From Aquilaria yunnanensis (Eukaryota > Streptophyta > Magnoliopsida > Malvales > Thymelaeaceae), in contig CM077594.1 of NCBI GenBank assembly GCA_039654915.1, forward strand, positions 105,042,893 through 105,106,892: a stretch of 64,000 nt of DNA. Reading direction: 5' to 3'. This document shows positions 1 to 11,440 of this stretch, piece after piece (within the stretch, counting starts at the first letter, position 1; the number at the start of each line of letters is the position of its first letter). Made by a program: the position numbers and the translations under genes. Below the pieces are notes generated by a model. It did not search any database. It worked only from the letters and a program-made list of their open reading frames with translations, and was not told where the DNA came from.

Positions 1-214
1 GGGATATAATGCAAATTTGATGAGTCAGAAGTTCCAAGGTAACCAAACTATTAGGCTAAGGCCATTCACCAGCAAACTTAGAAATGGTAGGTCTCTGAAA
101 AAATTCAAGTCCGAGGAATTCAGGCAATATCAATACACGACCATGACTGACGAGGTGTGACATGACATTAAACTGATTGGAAAATTTATGAATTCCCTGG
201 TCTTTCAAACTTAC

Positions 215-1515
215 CTGTTCATAAGCATCCGCATGTGCAGTGTAATATCAGGCTCCACACCATCCTTAAGAACCCAACCAACAGCTTCTTTGACATCCTC
301 CGATGGAGATACAAGCACTCTCATAAGTTCTCCGAAAACATTAGGTCGAGAGTCCAGAGATTCCGGCCTGCCAAATAACTCAGTAGCGGCAACTCTCATA
401 TCAGAATGTACATTTTTCAAGAAAAATTGAGCTGCTACAGCATCTGTGGCATTCTGGAACCTGAGGTATCAATTACCATGACAATAAATTATGGAAACAA
501 AAGCGATCAAAGTAGAGAGAATCACCAAACGGAGTTCTCACTTTATGTGTTTACCATATGATGGGTTGCTTCCACTTCCTCCAATTACTGCAGAGCACAT
601 TTGTCTTGGTCGGCTTCTCGAAGTCATCAATCCTCATAACCAAATGCCTCCCATAGTTCTTGAGGCATCCATTATGTCTCCACAAATGCTTGACTTCGTT
701 CAAGGTGAAGGTGAAATTGGAGTAAGAAATGTAATCCCCAAAAGGGTATTTACCCCTGAAGTCCAAATCCAGAAACCAAGACAAACAAAAAGGCGAGAGA
801 ATGAGCTCTGGAATTAGTTTCGCTTCTGGTACTAAACTGGAAACACATGAAATTTCAACACCGTCCAAAAAGGATTGAGAAAGAACCAATATGCCTGGTC
901 TGGCCAAGGATTAAAGACCGATTCAGCATCACACTCAACGCAGCTGCGCTCAGTATCTTGTACATTTCATTCCCGAATCCGGCTTCCGATGCCTTTCCAA
1001 TCACAAATCCGTGTCTACAGAACTGCTCCGGAGCAAGCTCACGAACTCTAGAAGCACCTAAATATAATGAAACTTGAAACATAACGCACAAAAAAAAAAA
1101 AAAAAACGTTAAACCGAATATTATAAGCCACCCGATGTCGCGAGGTGTTACCGTTCAAATCGAAGTGACGCTGGATCAGCCTTCTGACTCTGAGACTCTC
1201 GCTCCAAACCCCCTTGCCCTGGAAAACCTTCCCCATCTCCTCCACCGTCGCGCACGACTTCGGAACCTTCTTCGGAAAGTCCGCCAGAGGAGTGGTTTCT
1301 CCGAAGCCAGAGGTGGAGCTGAAATCCCGGCGGCGGACGGGAAAATCGGCAGCGGACGGCGGCGGATCGACGGATCTGAGAGTGAGGAAGAGAAGACCGA
1401 CTCCGGTGGGAGCTGCGCAGAGGAAGAGAACGAAAGGCACCGACAGCCGGCGCCTCCGGGAACTCATCTCGTTGCAGCGCCTGCTGGACAATGAAACGAA
1501 GCTGAGTTGCTTCAC
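215..1515 (-). CDS. Glycosyltransferase-like type II membrane protein, 5' part of gene (partial)
   Basis: Four exons splice into one open frame: 1467-1152 (or from an upstream in-frame ATG at 1515), 1057-895, 755-555 and 460-215. The last ends at a clean donor (AACAG|GTAAGT), so the gene continues beyond base 1. The start is ambiguous: the ATG at 1467 is followed by a short Arg-rich stretch and one hydrophobic segment (about residues 9-26), the plan of a Golgi signal anchor; the 1515 start adds 16 residues. Exon 2 encodes a Gly-rich GFGNEMYK motif, like the GxGN motif of fucosyltransferase-type enzymes. Exon 3 encodes GKYPFGDYISYSN and a Trp-rich region. Intron 1 is GT-AG with phase restored across a Gly codon. 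Intron 2 (894-756) reads in frame only with a GC donor. The family is plant-conserved as I recall it, but the enzymatic role is my inference and no substrate can be named. The C-terminal part is absent. Confidence 0.72.
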
Positions 1516-2128
1516 AGCGAGGCCAGGACGTCCAACGTCACTGTAATTAGAATTAGTCGGTGGGTTACTTTACGTTCACTCTCCGTCGGCAGTTTGTTTA
1601 CAAATGCTATCCACATACAGTAAGGTCCAGGCCATGCACGTCTCTAGTGAGATTTTTCTGATTTTGTTCTCTTGACTGTATATGTCACGCTATCGCTTTC
1701 TCTTTTTTCTTTTCCTTTTTCCCCCATGAGAAATGTTGATATCTTTTCTTTTCATATGACAAAATATATATTGAAGTCAATTTTTATGTATTGGAGACAC
1801 ATTTTTACAAAATCTTAAGCAAATTAAATGAGACCAGACTTAAATGTGTCGGGTTTTTGTTTGAGTTTCGAACAAGTCACCTGAATCTATTGGTAATTTA
1901 TACATTTTTGGCAGCCTTATAAAGAACTCGACATGTTGTTGTGCAAGCGAGTAGCTTTTTAGGGGCGACGGTGGCAGTTACCCCTTAGAATTATAAAATT
2001 TTTCATTGAGTTGTTAGATATGTAATAAAATTGTAAAAAAAATTAAAATTGGGTACCTATATATAAATTTTATAATTAATAAGGTTTTATCCTTCTAACA
2101 TCTTACTACGATATCTGATTTTTTTATC
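1516..2128. other. Upstream region of the left-edge gene; no gene seen
   Basis: This is the 5' flank of the minus-strand gene, mostly AT-rich. No ORF of note and no clear transposon ends were found. A convincing TATA box could not be assigned. Confidence 0.4.
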
Positions 2129-2440
2129 GAGTAAATTACATGATAGTTGCTAACCTTTTATTATTATTTTATTTTAGTCCATAACTTATTGAACACTTTA
2201 TTTTAGTTCTAAATTTATTAAAAATGTTTCATTACATGAAATTTGTTAACTCAAAGTTTTTTTCTAGTAATAAATTTTTAAATTATAATTTAAACTATCC
2301 AGTAACTATTTTATAATAGATTTAATTTGTATAATGATTTCTAATAGTTAATGAAAAATTCAAATCACTTTTTTTACTCTCTATAAATTGAACTTATTTC
2401 ATTCATAAAAAGAAAATTACTAGTTTCTAATTGAATTTTT
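2129..2440. mobile_element. Left-end fragment of a MULE-like MITE (same family as 11914-12499)
   Basis: It begins with GAGTAAATTACATGATAG. It then follows the left half of the element at 11914-12499: the Tttattttagtcc tract, the repeated TATTAAAAATGTTTCATT tract, and the stretch around ATTTAATTTGTATAATRATTT. No matching right terminus occurs downstream, so the copy is truncated or heavily decayed. The boundary near 2440 is approximate. Confidence 0.5.
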
Positions 2441-2677
2441 GAATTTAACTTAATTATTGTAAACTTTTGAATTTGATGTGTTTATATGTAATTTTATTGA
2501 ATATTTTTTATTATTAATTACAAATTTATACATGTTAACAACTCATCCACGCTACACGCATGCTCCCCTAAGCTCAATTTCTAACTATGCCCTCTTGTTA
2601 TGGTTAGCATGTTACAACTGAATGTAAGAAGTGTTGGGTTGGAATCATGTCTATGTACCTTTCTCCACATACTTTTA

Positions 2678-3800
2678 GGGTAAAATCCACCGGGGGTCAC
2701 CTAGCTTATTTTTTTGTCCTAAACGGGTACCTTACCTTCAAATTGTCCTACCGAGGTACCTTACCTCTTATCGCGTGTCCTATCTGGGTACTTTCCGTTG
2801 ATTCCACCGTTAAGTCTCACGGAAATTGCTGACGTGGCATTAATTAATGCTACAATAAACGTAAAATAATAACTTTGGACCCTAAACTTTTCTAATAACT
2901 AATTCTAACCCTTAAACTTCCACCAAAATCATTTTAGCCCAAGAAACCTTCAATTAATGCTTTTCACGCCAAGCGTCCCTGCCTCTCCAATCGGACCACC
3001 TCTTTCTCAATCGACCTCTCCAAGCTCATCCTCATCGACGATGACCGTACTATCGCAAGTGCCCACAGCCAAAGGCGAAGCAGCTACAGATTGATTGCCT
3101 GGAAGCGTAGGCGCCGCCGGTCGCGCTCTGTGTCGGGTCGGAGCTCCGACCGAAGCGGGATGAGGCGGTGCTGTTCTATTGGAGCGTCTGCAGCTTATGG
3201 TACGTGCTCGGATTTCCCCATGGCAATGGGGACTGATTCCAGCGGGCGAGCTTTTTGGAAATGGCGCGGACTCCTCGTATTGGCCGTCCGATGTCAGCGA
3301 AGCTCGCAATTTGCGGCGGGATAATAGGGGGGACGGCGGCGGAAACGGTGGAAGTGGGGAGAAGGAGAGTTTGATTGGCGTGGGTTGTGGTCAAGGAATC
3401 GAATCGGGTTACGGAAGCGAGCCCGGATATCGTGGTGATGCTGAGTTTGGGTATGGAGATGAGGTTGACGAGGAGGAGGATGATTTTGCTGACAGGTTTC
3501 GAAGGCGAGGGCGGCTGGGATGTGGGTGACAGAGGAAGGGGTAAAATGATTTTGGTGGAAGTTTAAGGGTTAGAATTAGTTATTAGAAAAGTTTAGGATC
3601 CAAAGTTATTATTTTACGTTTATTGTAGCATTAATTAATGCCACGTCAGCAATTTCCGTGAGACTTAACGATGGAATCAACGGAAAGTACCCAGATAGGA
3701 CACGCGATAAGAGGTAAGGTACCTCGGTAGGACAATTTGAAGGTAAGGTACCCGTTTAGGACAAAAAAATAAGCTAGGTGACCCCCGGTGGATTTTACCC
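2678..3800. mobile_element. MULE-like element with ~260-bp terminal inverted repeats and GC-rich cargo
   Basis: The ends are GGGTAAAATCCACCGGGGG and its reverse complement. The inverted repeats span about 2678-2941 and 3538-3800 and are nearly identical, so insertion or homogenisation is recent. Flanking direct repeats catactttta (2668-2677) and cacactttta (3801-3810) match 9/10, the 9-10 bp target duplication expected of Mutator-like elements. There is no transposase, so the element is non-autonomous. The interior (2942-3537) is strikingly GC-rich and coding-like (separate entry). A diverged relative is at 34007-35159. Confidence 0.8.
2965..3529 (+). pseudogene. Captured gene fragment inside MULE-like element, one frameshift
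   Basis: Between the terminal repeats the plus strand reads through two frames that join naturally. From about 2968 one frame encodes a Ser/Arg-rich segment (NRTTSFSIDLSKLILIDDD, then a basic RRRRRSRSVSGRSSDRSG tract, then GTCSDFPMAMGTDSSG). Near 3244 the sense moves to the next frame, which continues GELFGNG and an acidic stretch with GYRGDAEFGYGDEVDEEEDD. One inserted base in the GGGCGAG region would explain the shift. I read this as a piece of a single host exon picked up by the element and since decayed. The parent gene is not named here; the resemblance to plant proteins of unknown function is from memory only. The element could instead contain native MULE filler, but the amino-acid texture argues against that. 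Confidence 0.55.
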
Positions 3801-3810
3801 CACACTTTTA

Positions 3811-4398
3811 TATTTCTTTATTTTCATTTTTCACAATTTTTTCAGGAGTAATCTTTTTACTAGTTTTTGTTTTTTGAAACAATCTTCTTTTGTTTTCATG
3901 TTAAAGCTTCGTCTTCTCATTACCTTTGTTTTCTCATTGCTTATTTTCTTCTTCTATATTTTCTTCTTGTTTTTGGTCTTTTGTTTTCTGTTGTTTCTTC
4001 TTGTTCATTTATTCAATTTTAGTTAAAAAAACAATCAACAGTGTATAAAAAAAATATAAAAACTAAAAAAATAATAAAAACAAAAAAGAATGAGAACCAG
4101 TAAAGTAAGAAAAAAAAACATAAGAACATAAAACATGTTCTTTTGCACTAACTAATATTTTTTGTCAAAAAACAAAAAGAGGAAGGATGGCGGTCAACGG
4201 TCGATCCCTCCAACCACAGAAGCGCGCCGAAAAACTCTCTTCTCCATAAGCCATTCGTGCCCGTACATAATCACCATTAACAAAAGAATCACCAAAAATA
4301 AAAAAGAAAAAAATAACAAATCAATCAATATTCAACACAAAACGACTGACTCGTAACTTACTCCGGATTTCTTCCCAGACAAAAACAAACACCGATTC
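3811..4398 (+). other. Upstream region and 5' leader of the EXO70 gene
   Basis: The first half is T-rich, then A-rich, low-complexity DNA. From about 4180 the composition becomes GC-richer with CT-rich tracts, as in a plant 5' UTR, ending just before the ATG at 4399. No clear TATA box was found. Confidence 0.35.
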
Positions 4399-6447
4399 AT
4401 GGAACCCGCAAAGGAGCCTGAAACGCCCGCCGAATCTAAAGACAGCGGTGAATCTTCAACGTCTCCGAAGGTTTCGCCGGAAGCAGCACCTCCCGCGGTC
4501 GATTTGGACGCAAAAAAGGATCAATCGGGGGAAAAAGAAGTTGAAAAGACTGAAAAGGAGGCAGTTGATGAGAAAAGCACTGAAGATGTACCTCCGACGC
4601 CGGAAATCAAATACACTCTCGAATCAGCTTCTGAAGATGTCGATCGTTTTCTCTCAGATCTGTCAGGATTGAAGGACAAGGATACGCCGTTAGAAATCCC
4701 TGATTTTGTCCACAAGTTCCTAGATCTCGTCGAGAAAAGGATCGAGGAGCTCGATTCCGGGGAGAATAAGGCGAAATGGCGTCAGAATCCGGAGGACGAC
4801 GCATCATTCCTGGAAGCAGTCGGCCGAATCTCCAAACTTCTCAAATCGCTGTCCGATTTCAAATCGGACGGTACAAACAATAATCACGAATTGCTGATCA
4901 ACAGAATAGGCGGAATTCAGCAGCGCGCCGTGTCCTTTTTGGAGGACGAATTCAGGAATCTACTGGAAGATTGCAACCCGTCGGAGCACGCAGAGAACAG
5001 CGGCGGAGAGGGGAAGCCGGATCAAGATGCGCAAGAATCTCCGGATTCGAGGGATGATCTAAGCACGGATTTCCTAAGATATTCTCCCAAAGTTCTCTCA
5101 AGTCTGAAGCAAATTGCCAGGGAATTGATATCAGGAGGCTTCGAATCGGAGTGTTGCCAGGTTTACATGGTTACGAGGCGGCATGTGTTTGATGAAAAGT
5201 TGAGCGAAATTGGATTCGAGAAAATCAGCATGGACGACGTTCACAAAATGAATTGGGATGTGTTGGAGAGGGAGATTCAAACTTGGAATAGCTCCTTCAA
5301 GCACTGTGCCGCCTTCTACTTCTGCGGCGAGCGGAAGCTCTCGGAGGAGGTCTTCGCAGATTACCCTTCGCTAGCTTCCACGCTCTTCACCAACCTCAAC
5401 CGCAGTGTCGTTCTCCAATTCCTCAACTTCGTCGAGGCGTTGTCGATGACCAAGCGCTCGGCTGAGAAGCTCTTCAAACTGCTCGACATGTATGAGACGG
5501 TGCGCGATCATGTTCCGGCTGTGGAAGGCTTGTTTCCCGATGCCTGCGCCAATGAGCTCCAAATGGAGACGATGACGAGCCGTTCCCGTCTCGGGGAGGC
5601 CGCAATTTACATGTTCTGTGACCTGGAGAACTCGATAAAGTCCGAGACCAACAAAACCCCCGTACCCGGCGGCGCCGTTCATCCCCTGACTCGATACACG
5701 ATGAATTACCTAAAATACGCCTGCGCGTACAACAACTCGTTGGAGCAGATCTTCAAGGACCATTCGAAGATCGAGCGCACCGACTCAACGAGCAAGCCTC
5801 GTCCACCGGCCGGCGAGGACCAGAAGCGGAAGAAGAACGAGAATGGCAACCAGTCGCCGTTCGTGGCGCAGCTGATGAGAGTAATGGAACTGTTGGACTC
5901 GAATCTGGAAGGTAAATCGAAGCTTTACAAGGACGTCTCGCTGAGCAACATCTTCTTGATGAACAACGGACGCTACATCTTGCAGAAGATCAAAGGGTCA
6001 GCAGAGACCCATGCGCTGATGGGCGAGCCGTGGTGCCGGAAGCGGTCGACGGATCTCAGAAACTACCACAAGAATTACCAGAGAGAGACGTGGATGAAGC
6101 TGATTGGTTGCTTGTCGCACGACGGCTTGATGTCCAACGGTAAGATAGTGAAGCCGGCGCTGAAGGAGAAATTCAAGAGCTTCAATGCCATGTTCGACGA
6201 AATCCACCGGACGCAGAGCGCGTGGTTGGTGAGTGACGAACAGCTGCAGTCGGAGCTCCGGGTTTCAATATCGGCAGTGGTGATCCCGGCGTATCGATCG
6301 TTCTTGGGTAGGTTCTCGCAGTATTTGGATCCCGGGCGACAGACGGAGAAGTACATAAAGTACCAGTCGGAGGACATAGAGACTTGCATCGAGGAGCTAT
6401 TTGATGGAAACGCAGCGACGTCCTTCATGACTAGGAGAAAATCCTGA
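4399..6447 (+). CDS. EXO70B1: Exocyst subunit EXO70, B-type
   Basis: One intronless 682-residue frame. EXO70 is the exocyst subunit that binds phosphoinositides and tethers secretory or autophagy-related vesicles to the target membrane. Residues 1-70 are Glu/Lys/Pro-rich and probably disordered; 70-190 form the N-terminal helical part. The conserved Exo70 fold runs from about 295 to 670, with recognisable blocks ALSMTKRSAEKLFKLLDMYE (347-366), HPLTRYTMNYL (428-438), SLSNIFLMNNGRYI (514-527) and KYIKYQSEDIE (651-661). Land-plant EXO70A genes usually have many introns, while EXO70B genes are typically intronless, so gene structure and the closest remembered match both point to the B1 subtype. 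At 682 residues it is somewhat longer than Arabidopsis EXO70B1 (about 624), mostly because of the acidic N terminus and a linker near 465-485. The symbol is by similarity; B1 versus B2 is not proved. Confidence 0.93.
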   Translation: MEPAKEPETPAESKDSGESSTSPKVSPEAAPPAVDLDAKKDQSGEKEVEKTEKEAVDEKSTEDVPPTPEIKYTLESASEDVDRFLSDLSGLKDKDTPLEIPDFVHKFLDLVEKRIEELDSGENKAKWRQNPEDDASFLEAVGRISKLLKSLSDFKSDGTNNNHELLINRIGGIQQRAVSFLEDEFRNLLEDCNPSEHAENSGGEGKPDQDAQESPDSRDDLSTDFLRYSPKVLSSLKQIARELISGGFESECCQVYMVTRRHVFDEKLSEIGFEKISMDDVHKMNWDVLEREIQTWNSSFKHCAAFYFCGERKLSEEVFADYPSLASTLFTNLNRSVVLQFLNFVEALSMTKRSAEKLFKLLDMYETVRDHVPAVEGLFPDACANELQMETMTSRSRLGEAAIYMFCDLENSIKSETNKTPVPGGAVHPLTRYTMNYLKYACAYNNSLEQIFKDHSKIERTDSTSKPRPPAGEDQKRKKNENGNQSPFVAQLMRVMELLDSNLEGKSKLYKDVSLSNIFLMNNGRYILQKIKGSAETHALMGEPWCRKRSTDLRNYHKNYQRETWMKLIGCLSHDGLMSNGKIVKPALKEKFKSFNAMFDEIHRTQSAWLVSDEQLQSELRVSISAVVIPAYRSFLGRFSQYLDPGRQTEKYIKYQSEDIETCIEELFDGNAATSFMTRRKS

Positions 6448-6904
6448 ATCGATGATTCATGTGCGTGGAGCAATCGGCGAGTGAACGACGAAATATGGGG
6501 GGTTTGTTTGCTTTTGCATGCTGGCCCTTTATGGCTTGGATTTAAGGGCAATCTCCTCTAAATCTGATTTTCTTTTTCTTTTTCATTTTTACCTGCGTTT
6601 TCTGAACAAGAAAAAATGTTGTTATTGATCTGTTTATACACAAAGAGCTGTAGATTATAGATAATATAGTATGTTGGATAAAGTTGAAGTTTTTCACTAA
6701 CCTCATCTTTATAAGATGTCATTTGTAACTTACCCTAATGTAATGAACGAGTGAATCCTGAACTATAGTTAGGCCTTAAACATATTAACTTTTTATCAGT
6801 TATTAAAATACCATGATATCTAAAATTGATAAATGTACATAAAATTCTTACAATTGAACACAAACATGAATAAACATTTAGTGTGCCAAAAAGTAATTTA
6901 TTTA
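6448..6904. other. 3' flank of EXO70; no gene seen
   Basis: It contains the 3' UTR and then AT-rich DNA up to the Stowaway element. No ORF and no canonical AATAAA close to the stop were found. Confidence 0.35.
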
Positions 6905-7196
6905 CTACCTTCGTCCCATTTTAGTTGAAACATTTCTCTGGGCACGGAGATTAAGATGTATGTAATTTGTGTTAATTTTTTATGTAGTAAAAGTTTAAAT
7001 AATGATTAAAAAAGAAAAGATTCTTTTTTGGGTTTTGTGCAGTGAGATATTGAGTGGATATTAAAAAAAGAGTCTTTATTGAGTCTTGTGTAAAAGGATT
7101 ATTTAATTGTTTAAACTTTTTCAAAAGAGGAAATGTTTCAACATTTTGGGACATCCCAAAAAGGAATATGTTTCAAGTAAATTGGGACGGAGGGAG
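6905..7196. mobile_element. Stowaway-type MITE
   Basis: The termini are CTACCTTCGTCCC and GGGACGGAGGGAG, inverted to each other and flanked by TA on both sides (6903-6904, 7197-7198). This is the Tc1/mariner-derived Stowaway signature. It is 292 bp, AT-rich and has no coding capacity. Relatives are at 44762-45111 and, split by an insertion, at 28072-29800. Confidence 0.85.
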
Positions 7197-9789
7197 TATT
7201 ATATTATTAATGAGATAATATATACAAAATATAACTTTCATTTTTTTTTTTCCCACATAGCATCCCAACATAGATGTACCCTCAAGCCTTCAGGCAAGAG
7301 GCAGACGAAGATATGCAAATGGAGAATATTTTGATCCAATGGATTGAGAACCTTGTAAGATAAAATATTGGCCCAAAAATGTAACTAAGGAGGAAGTGAA
7401 TTAGTTGATTTATAAAAATAATTGAAAATTAGATTTTACAATATTAAAACAAAAAGGTGATTCGGGGAACATAAATAGACCTATTCTAACTAGAAAAAGT
7501 CTACTACAATGATCCTAAATTTTACATTGAAACAATTTTAAAAGCAAGTAACTTCAAACAAGATAAGAACACAAGCTATAAAGTAATGATTAAGTAAATA
7601 GAGCAAGGGTAGCTTCCGCATATTGATTTTTATAAAGATTCGGTCTCTCCTCTTAAAAATAGTTATAAGTTTTGAAATCATAATCTACAAACACATAAGA
7701 CGTGTATAGGATAGGGTGAGTGAATATTGTTTCATCGAGGATTAAGTTATATTGCTTAGCAATTACCACCATTGTGAGACCTACTTTAGCTAAACAATCG
7801 ATAATGGATGTTTTCCTCAACTATGTAATTGACTAAGTTATGCGACTCTACTTAAATTACTCCTAAATGAGAACAACAAACTCAATGCAAATTAAAGATT
7901 TTCTAACAAATTTGACTAAGTACACTTCCTATTATTTTTATTATTTGACTTGGTTAGCTAACCTAGTGACTTATTTATGGTGTCTTGATTTTCCTACTTG
8001 TTGGTAATAAAACTAATTGATTTCTTACTCTCAAAGCTAAGCAAAATTCTCTCTTTTCTAAATTAATAAGGACTCTCATCATAATTACTAGCTTAGAAAG
8101 AAGCATTTCCATGTTTAATTACCCACCACCTCATCAATTTAGACAAGTCTCTTAACATGCTTATGGCTACTACCATATTCTCCTAATTTCAATTCGTCTT
8201 GATCTTTCCTAAGTATTAGAAAGAACATAATGGCTAATTGATTGTGGCCATCAACCAATCAAAAATACATGAGGCACAAAAAGAAGATAAAACAAGCATT
8301 TGAGGAAAATCAAAGACAACCTTCCATAAAATCAACCAAATATAACCATGTCTAATAATTACAAGCATAAAAGATGTATAAAAATATACTCCATAATCAT
8401 ACTAAAAGAAGACAAGAAAATAGAAAAAATGACATTCATTACAACCTACAAGAAAAAAGGAAAGAATGAACCCTAGTTGACTTAGTTGAGCTTGATTCCT
8501 CAAGTTTCCAAACAAGCCAACTTGAGCACTCCAAGTCTCTTAAAAGTGAGCTCTCCAATTGTAGCCTTTACAATATCACCATGAAAGAAAAAAAAAATGA
8601 ACCTAAACCCTAGCTCTATACTATAGCAAAATGCATGAATGTTGTTATTTCTCTTGACACTTTTACTTTTTAGATAAGGTTTTAGGTCATCAAGCTATAG
8701 GATAGAAACTCTCCATCAATTACAAGAGAAGATTCAAATTGGTAGTAGGGGAACACAATTCACACTTAAAGAATCTCCACAGCTTTAGAAACAAAGGATG
8801 AATAGCACCACAATGCCAGAACAAGGAGGAGTAGGGGGCCTTTCAGCACTCAGTGTCGCCAACAGTGCTATAGTGCTAGGCCCCCAAAATTGGACAAAAG
8901 CAAATGTAATGCGGCGCTAAAGTGCATTTTGTCAGTTGATTTTCGCACTTTTATTTTTTACTCTGCTCTCCCCAATTCTGATATAATACTTCAGTGCCCT
9001 TTTCCAACTTACAAAATGAGCAATAAAGCAAGAAACAATGAAAAATATGAGGTGAATGGGTAGAAATCAAAGGTCAAAGTTAACAAAAAGTTCACAAGTT
9101 TGACCATAAATAGTGCACTTATGAAAAATCTGATTTTTTGCTCAAGTTTACCATTTCTGCACTATCAAATTAAGAGTGGTCAAGGTCTTATACTTCTTTA
9201 ATAAATTTTTCTACCACTAACACTTATTAGTTTCCTAAAGGCTAACTAAAAACTTTACTAACTTCCTTTTCATTACAAGAAAATAACTTATCCCACAAGA
9301 TAAACTTAGCAATTTGGTGTTTACAAGGTTGTAAGCTCAATAAGTAGCACTAGATGCTAGATGGACAAGTGAAAACACAAGGTTATTGGTAATTCACAAG
9401 TTTTGATCACTTTGATAATGATTTTTCTTTTCTAGCTGCCAAGGGTGCCTATCAACATGTTCCTTAATGTTTTATACTCCTCAGGGTGCAAACAAGATGT
9501 TGAAAAATAGCTGCGAAAGTTAGGAAAACTTTTTAAAAAATATGGTAACTTTTGCTGTCAAATTTGACAGTTTTTAGCTTCAGCTGTCTTGTATTTCCAC
9601 CTTGTTAAGAGCTATAACTTATACCAAAAAATGAATTTGTTCTCCACTGGTTATAATGCTTCATTTATGTCTGGTTTGGTCTAAGATCTACACGGCAATC
9701 TGAGCTATAAGGTTCTAATTTTGAATTTCTAAAATGATTTCTTGTGTAGAGAACTATTAGGTTTATTTCTAACTGGTTGTTTTTATCTC

Positions 9790-11440
9790 AATCAGGTATT
9801 TCTAACTTCTAATAGCTATGAGGGCTTCTACCATACCCTAAACCACCCCTTCCCTACGCACCTTAGGAGGTTCCATAGCATTTGAAGTCATTTTAGCTCT
9901 ATCAGGTGACTTAGAGCATGCATTAACTAGGACAATTAGCTAATTTTGCTTAGTTTCTTGGTTTTGGGCAAAAAACAACATAATTCATATTCGTAAGATA
10001 AATCAGTCTATGTTGTGCATAAAAATTTAATAACTAAAAGGTAAACATATATGCACCCAAAATTTCATAACCAAACTCAATGTTTACACAAGTCTATGGC
10101 TGGGCAGATATATGCATTTGTCCTAGTAGGCCTACCTTCAGGGCCTCCTGGGCACTAGTCCAAGATACTACTAGCAACATAATACGTACACTTGCACAAG
10201 CTAAATACAGCCTTTACAAGCCATCTTCTTGACACTAGAATAGACTAACAATACAGCTAGTTTTCACAATCAATAGCAGCAAGTGCCTACAAGCAAATCA
10301 AAACATGCTTATTCACTAACACATTAAGCATATCAAAACAGGATGTGAGTGATGAACACTCAGTAAGGGACAAACCGGCATAATGTGCCTAAACACATTA
10401 CACACACACACACACACACACATATGAGCACACTTGGGCACAAGGCCATTCCTAAGCTAATCCTGCAACCAAAGCTAGAAAACAAACCACAATTACAAAA
10501 CAAAATAATAGGTAAATGTATATAAGGCTAGCACATGTATCCAAATCACAGAAGCACACAAGACACACACACCTCAAACCTAGCTTAACAACCTCAAGGC
10601 CTAGCAAGCATTTCTTATGGCTAAGTTTATTTCATTCTCTTAAATTTAGTTTTCTAAGCCTAAACATAGAGCTCTAGGCTCTAAACTAGGTTGGCCAAAC
10701 CCAGAATAGAGCCCTAATGCTTGCTTCTTACCATAGTCTAGCTCAAAAACCATAGTGCCTGAAGGTACCCTAGCCACTAACAGCTTTATAAAGTTATTTG
10801 GTTTATTGACCATCCTCTAAGGCCTTTTTTTCTACAAGAGCTACCATAATTTAATTCTAAATCCAAAGGAAAGAACCATGTTTGAACCCTTACCACAGAG
10901 ACAATCCTTGGCTGTACAAACAAGCTTAATTTCTTCACCAACTTGTTGTCTTGCAGCTGAAATATGCTCCTTTGTTTAGAAATTCATTTGAATTGGCCTT
11001 TCTCACCTCAAATCACCAAGAACAACCTCATTACCTCTCTAGTTTAGCTTCTTCCCCAACGAAGGCTAATCGGAGCTAGGCCAACAACCAACAAACTAAG
11101 TGGATTCATGCAAATTTTAGCCAAAACATGTGGCAACATTATTGGCTCAAACCTCCCTTCAAGCCTTCCACTTCCTTGCAAGGCTCAACTCACTTTTCTT
11201 CATTATAATTACCTTAATTATACCACTCGGTATGACTTTTAATTGGGGCAATTAAGCCCATAACACCTACTTAAGCACAAGAACACCACTATCTTCACAT
11301 AAACACATTTAGCACCATTTTTCTTGGACCCGGTTAAATCAAAACCTTTGTTATGCTTTCATTACTATTTCATTACATTCTCTTAACTTGTATGTTATCC
11401 TAACTCACCAAACTCATAGGCCAAGGCCTATACAAGTTGG
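9790..11440. repeat. Probable nested insertion, retrotransposon-LTR-like in texture
   Basis: This segment is present in the 7366-11843 repeat but lacks a counterpart in the 28220-29641 copy. It has GGATGTGAGTGATGAACACT followed by CAGTAAGGGACAAA (10340-10373) and a (CA)n run, reminiscent of plant gypsy LTR regions. I could not find its exact ends or a target duplication, so the assignment is tentative. Confidence 0.3.
10399..10421. repeat. (CA)n microsatellite
   Basis: An uninterrupted run of about eleven CA units lies inside the probable LTR-like segment. Confidence 0.85.
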
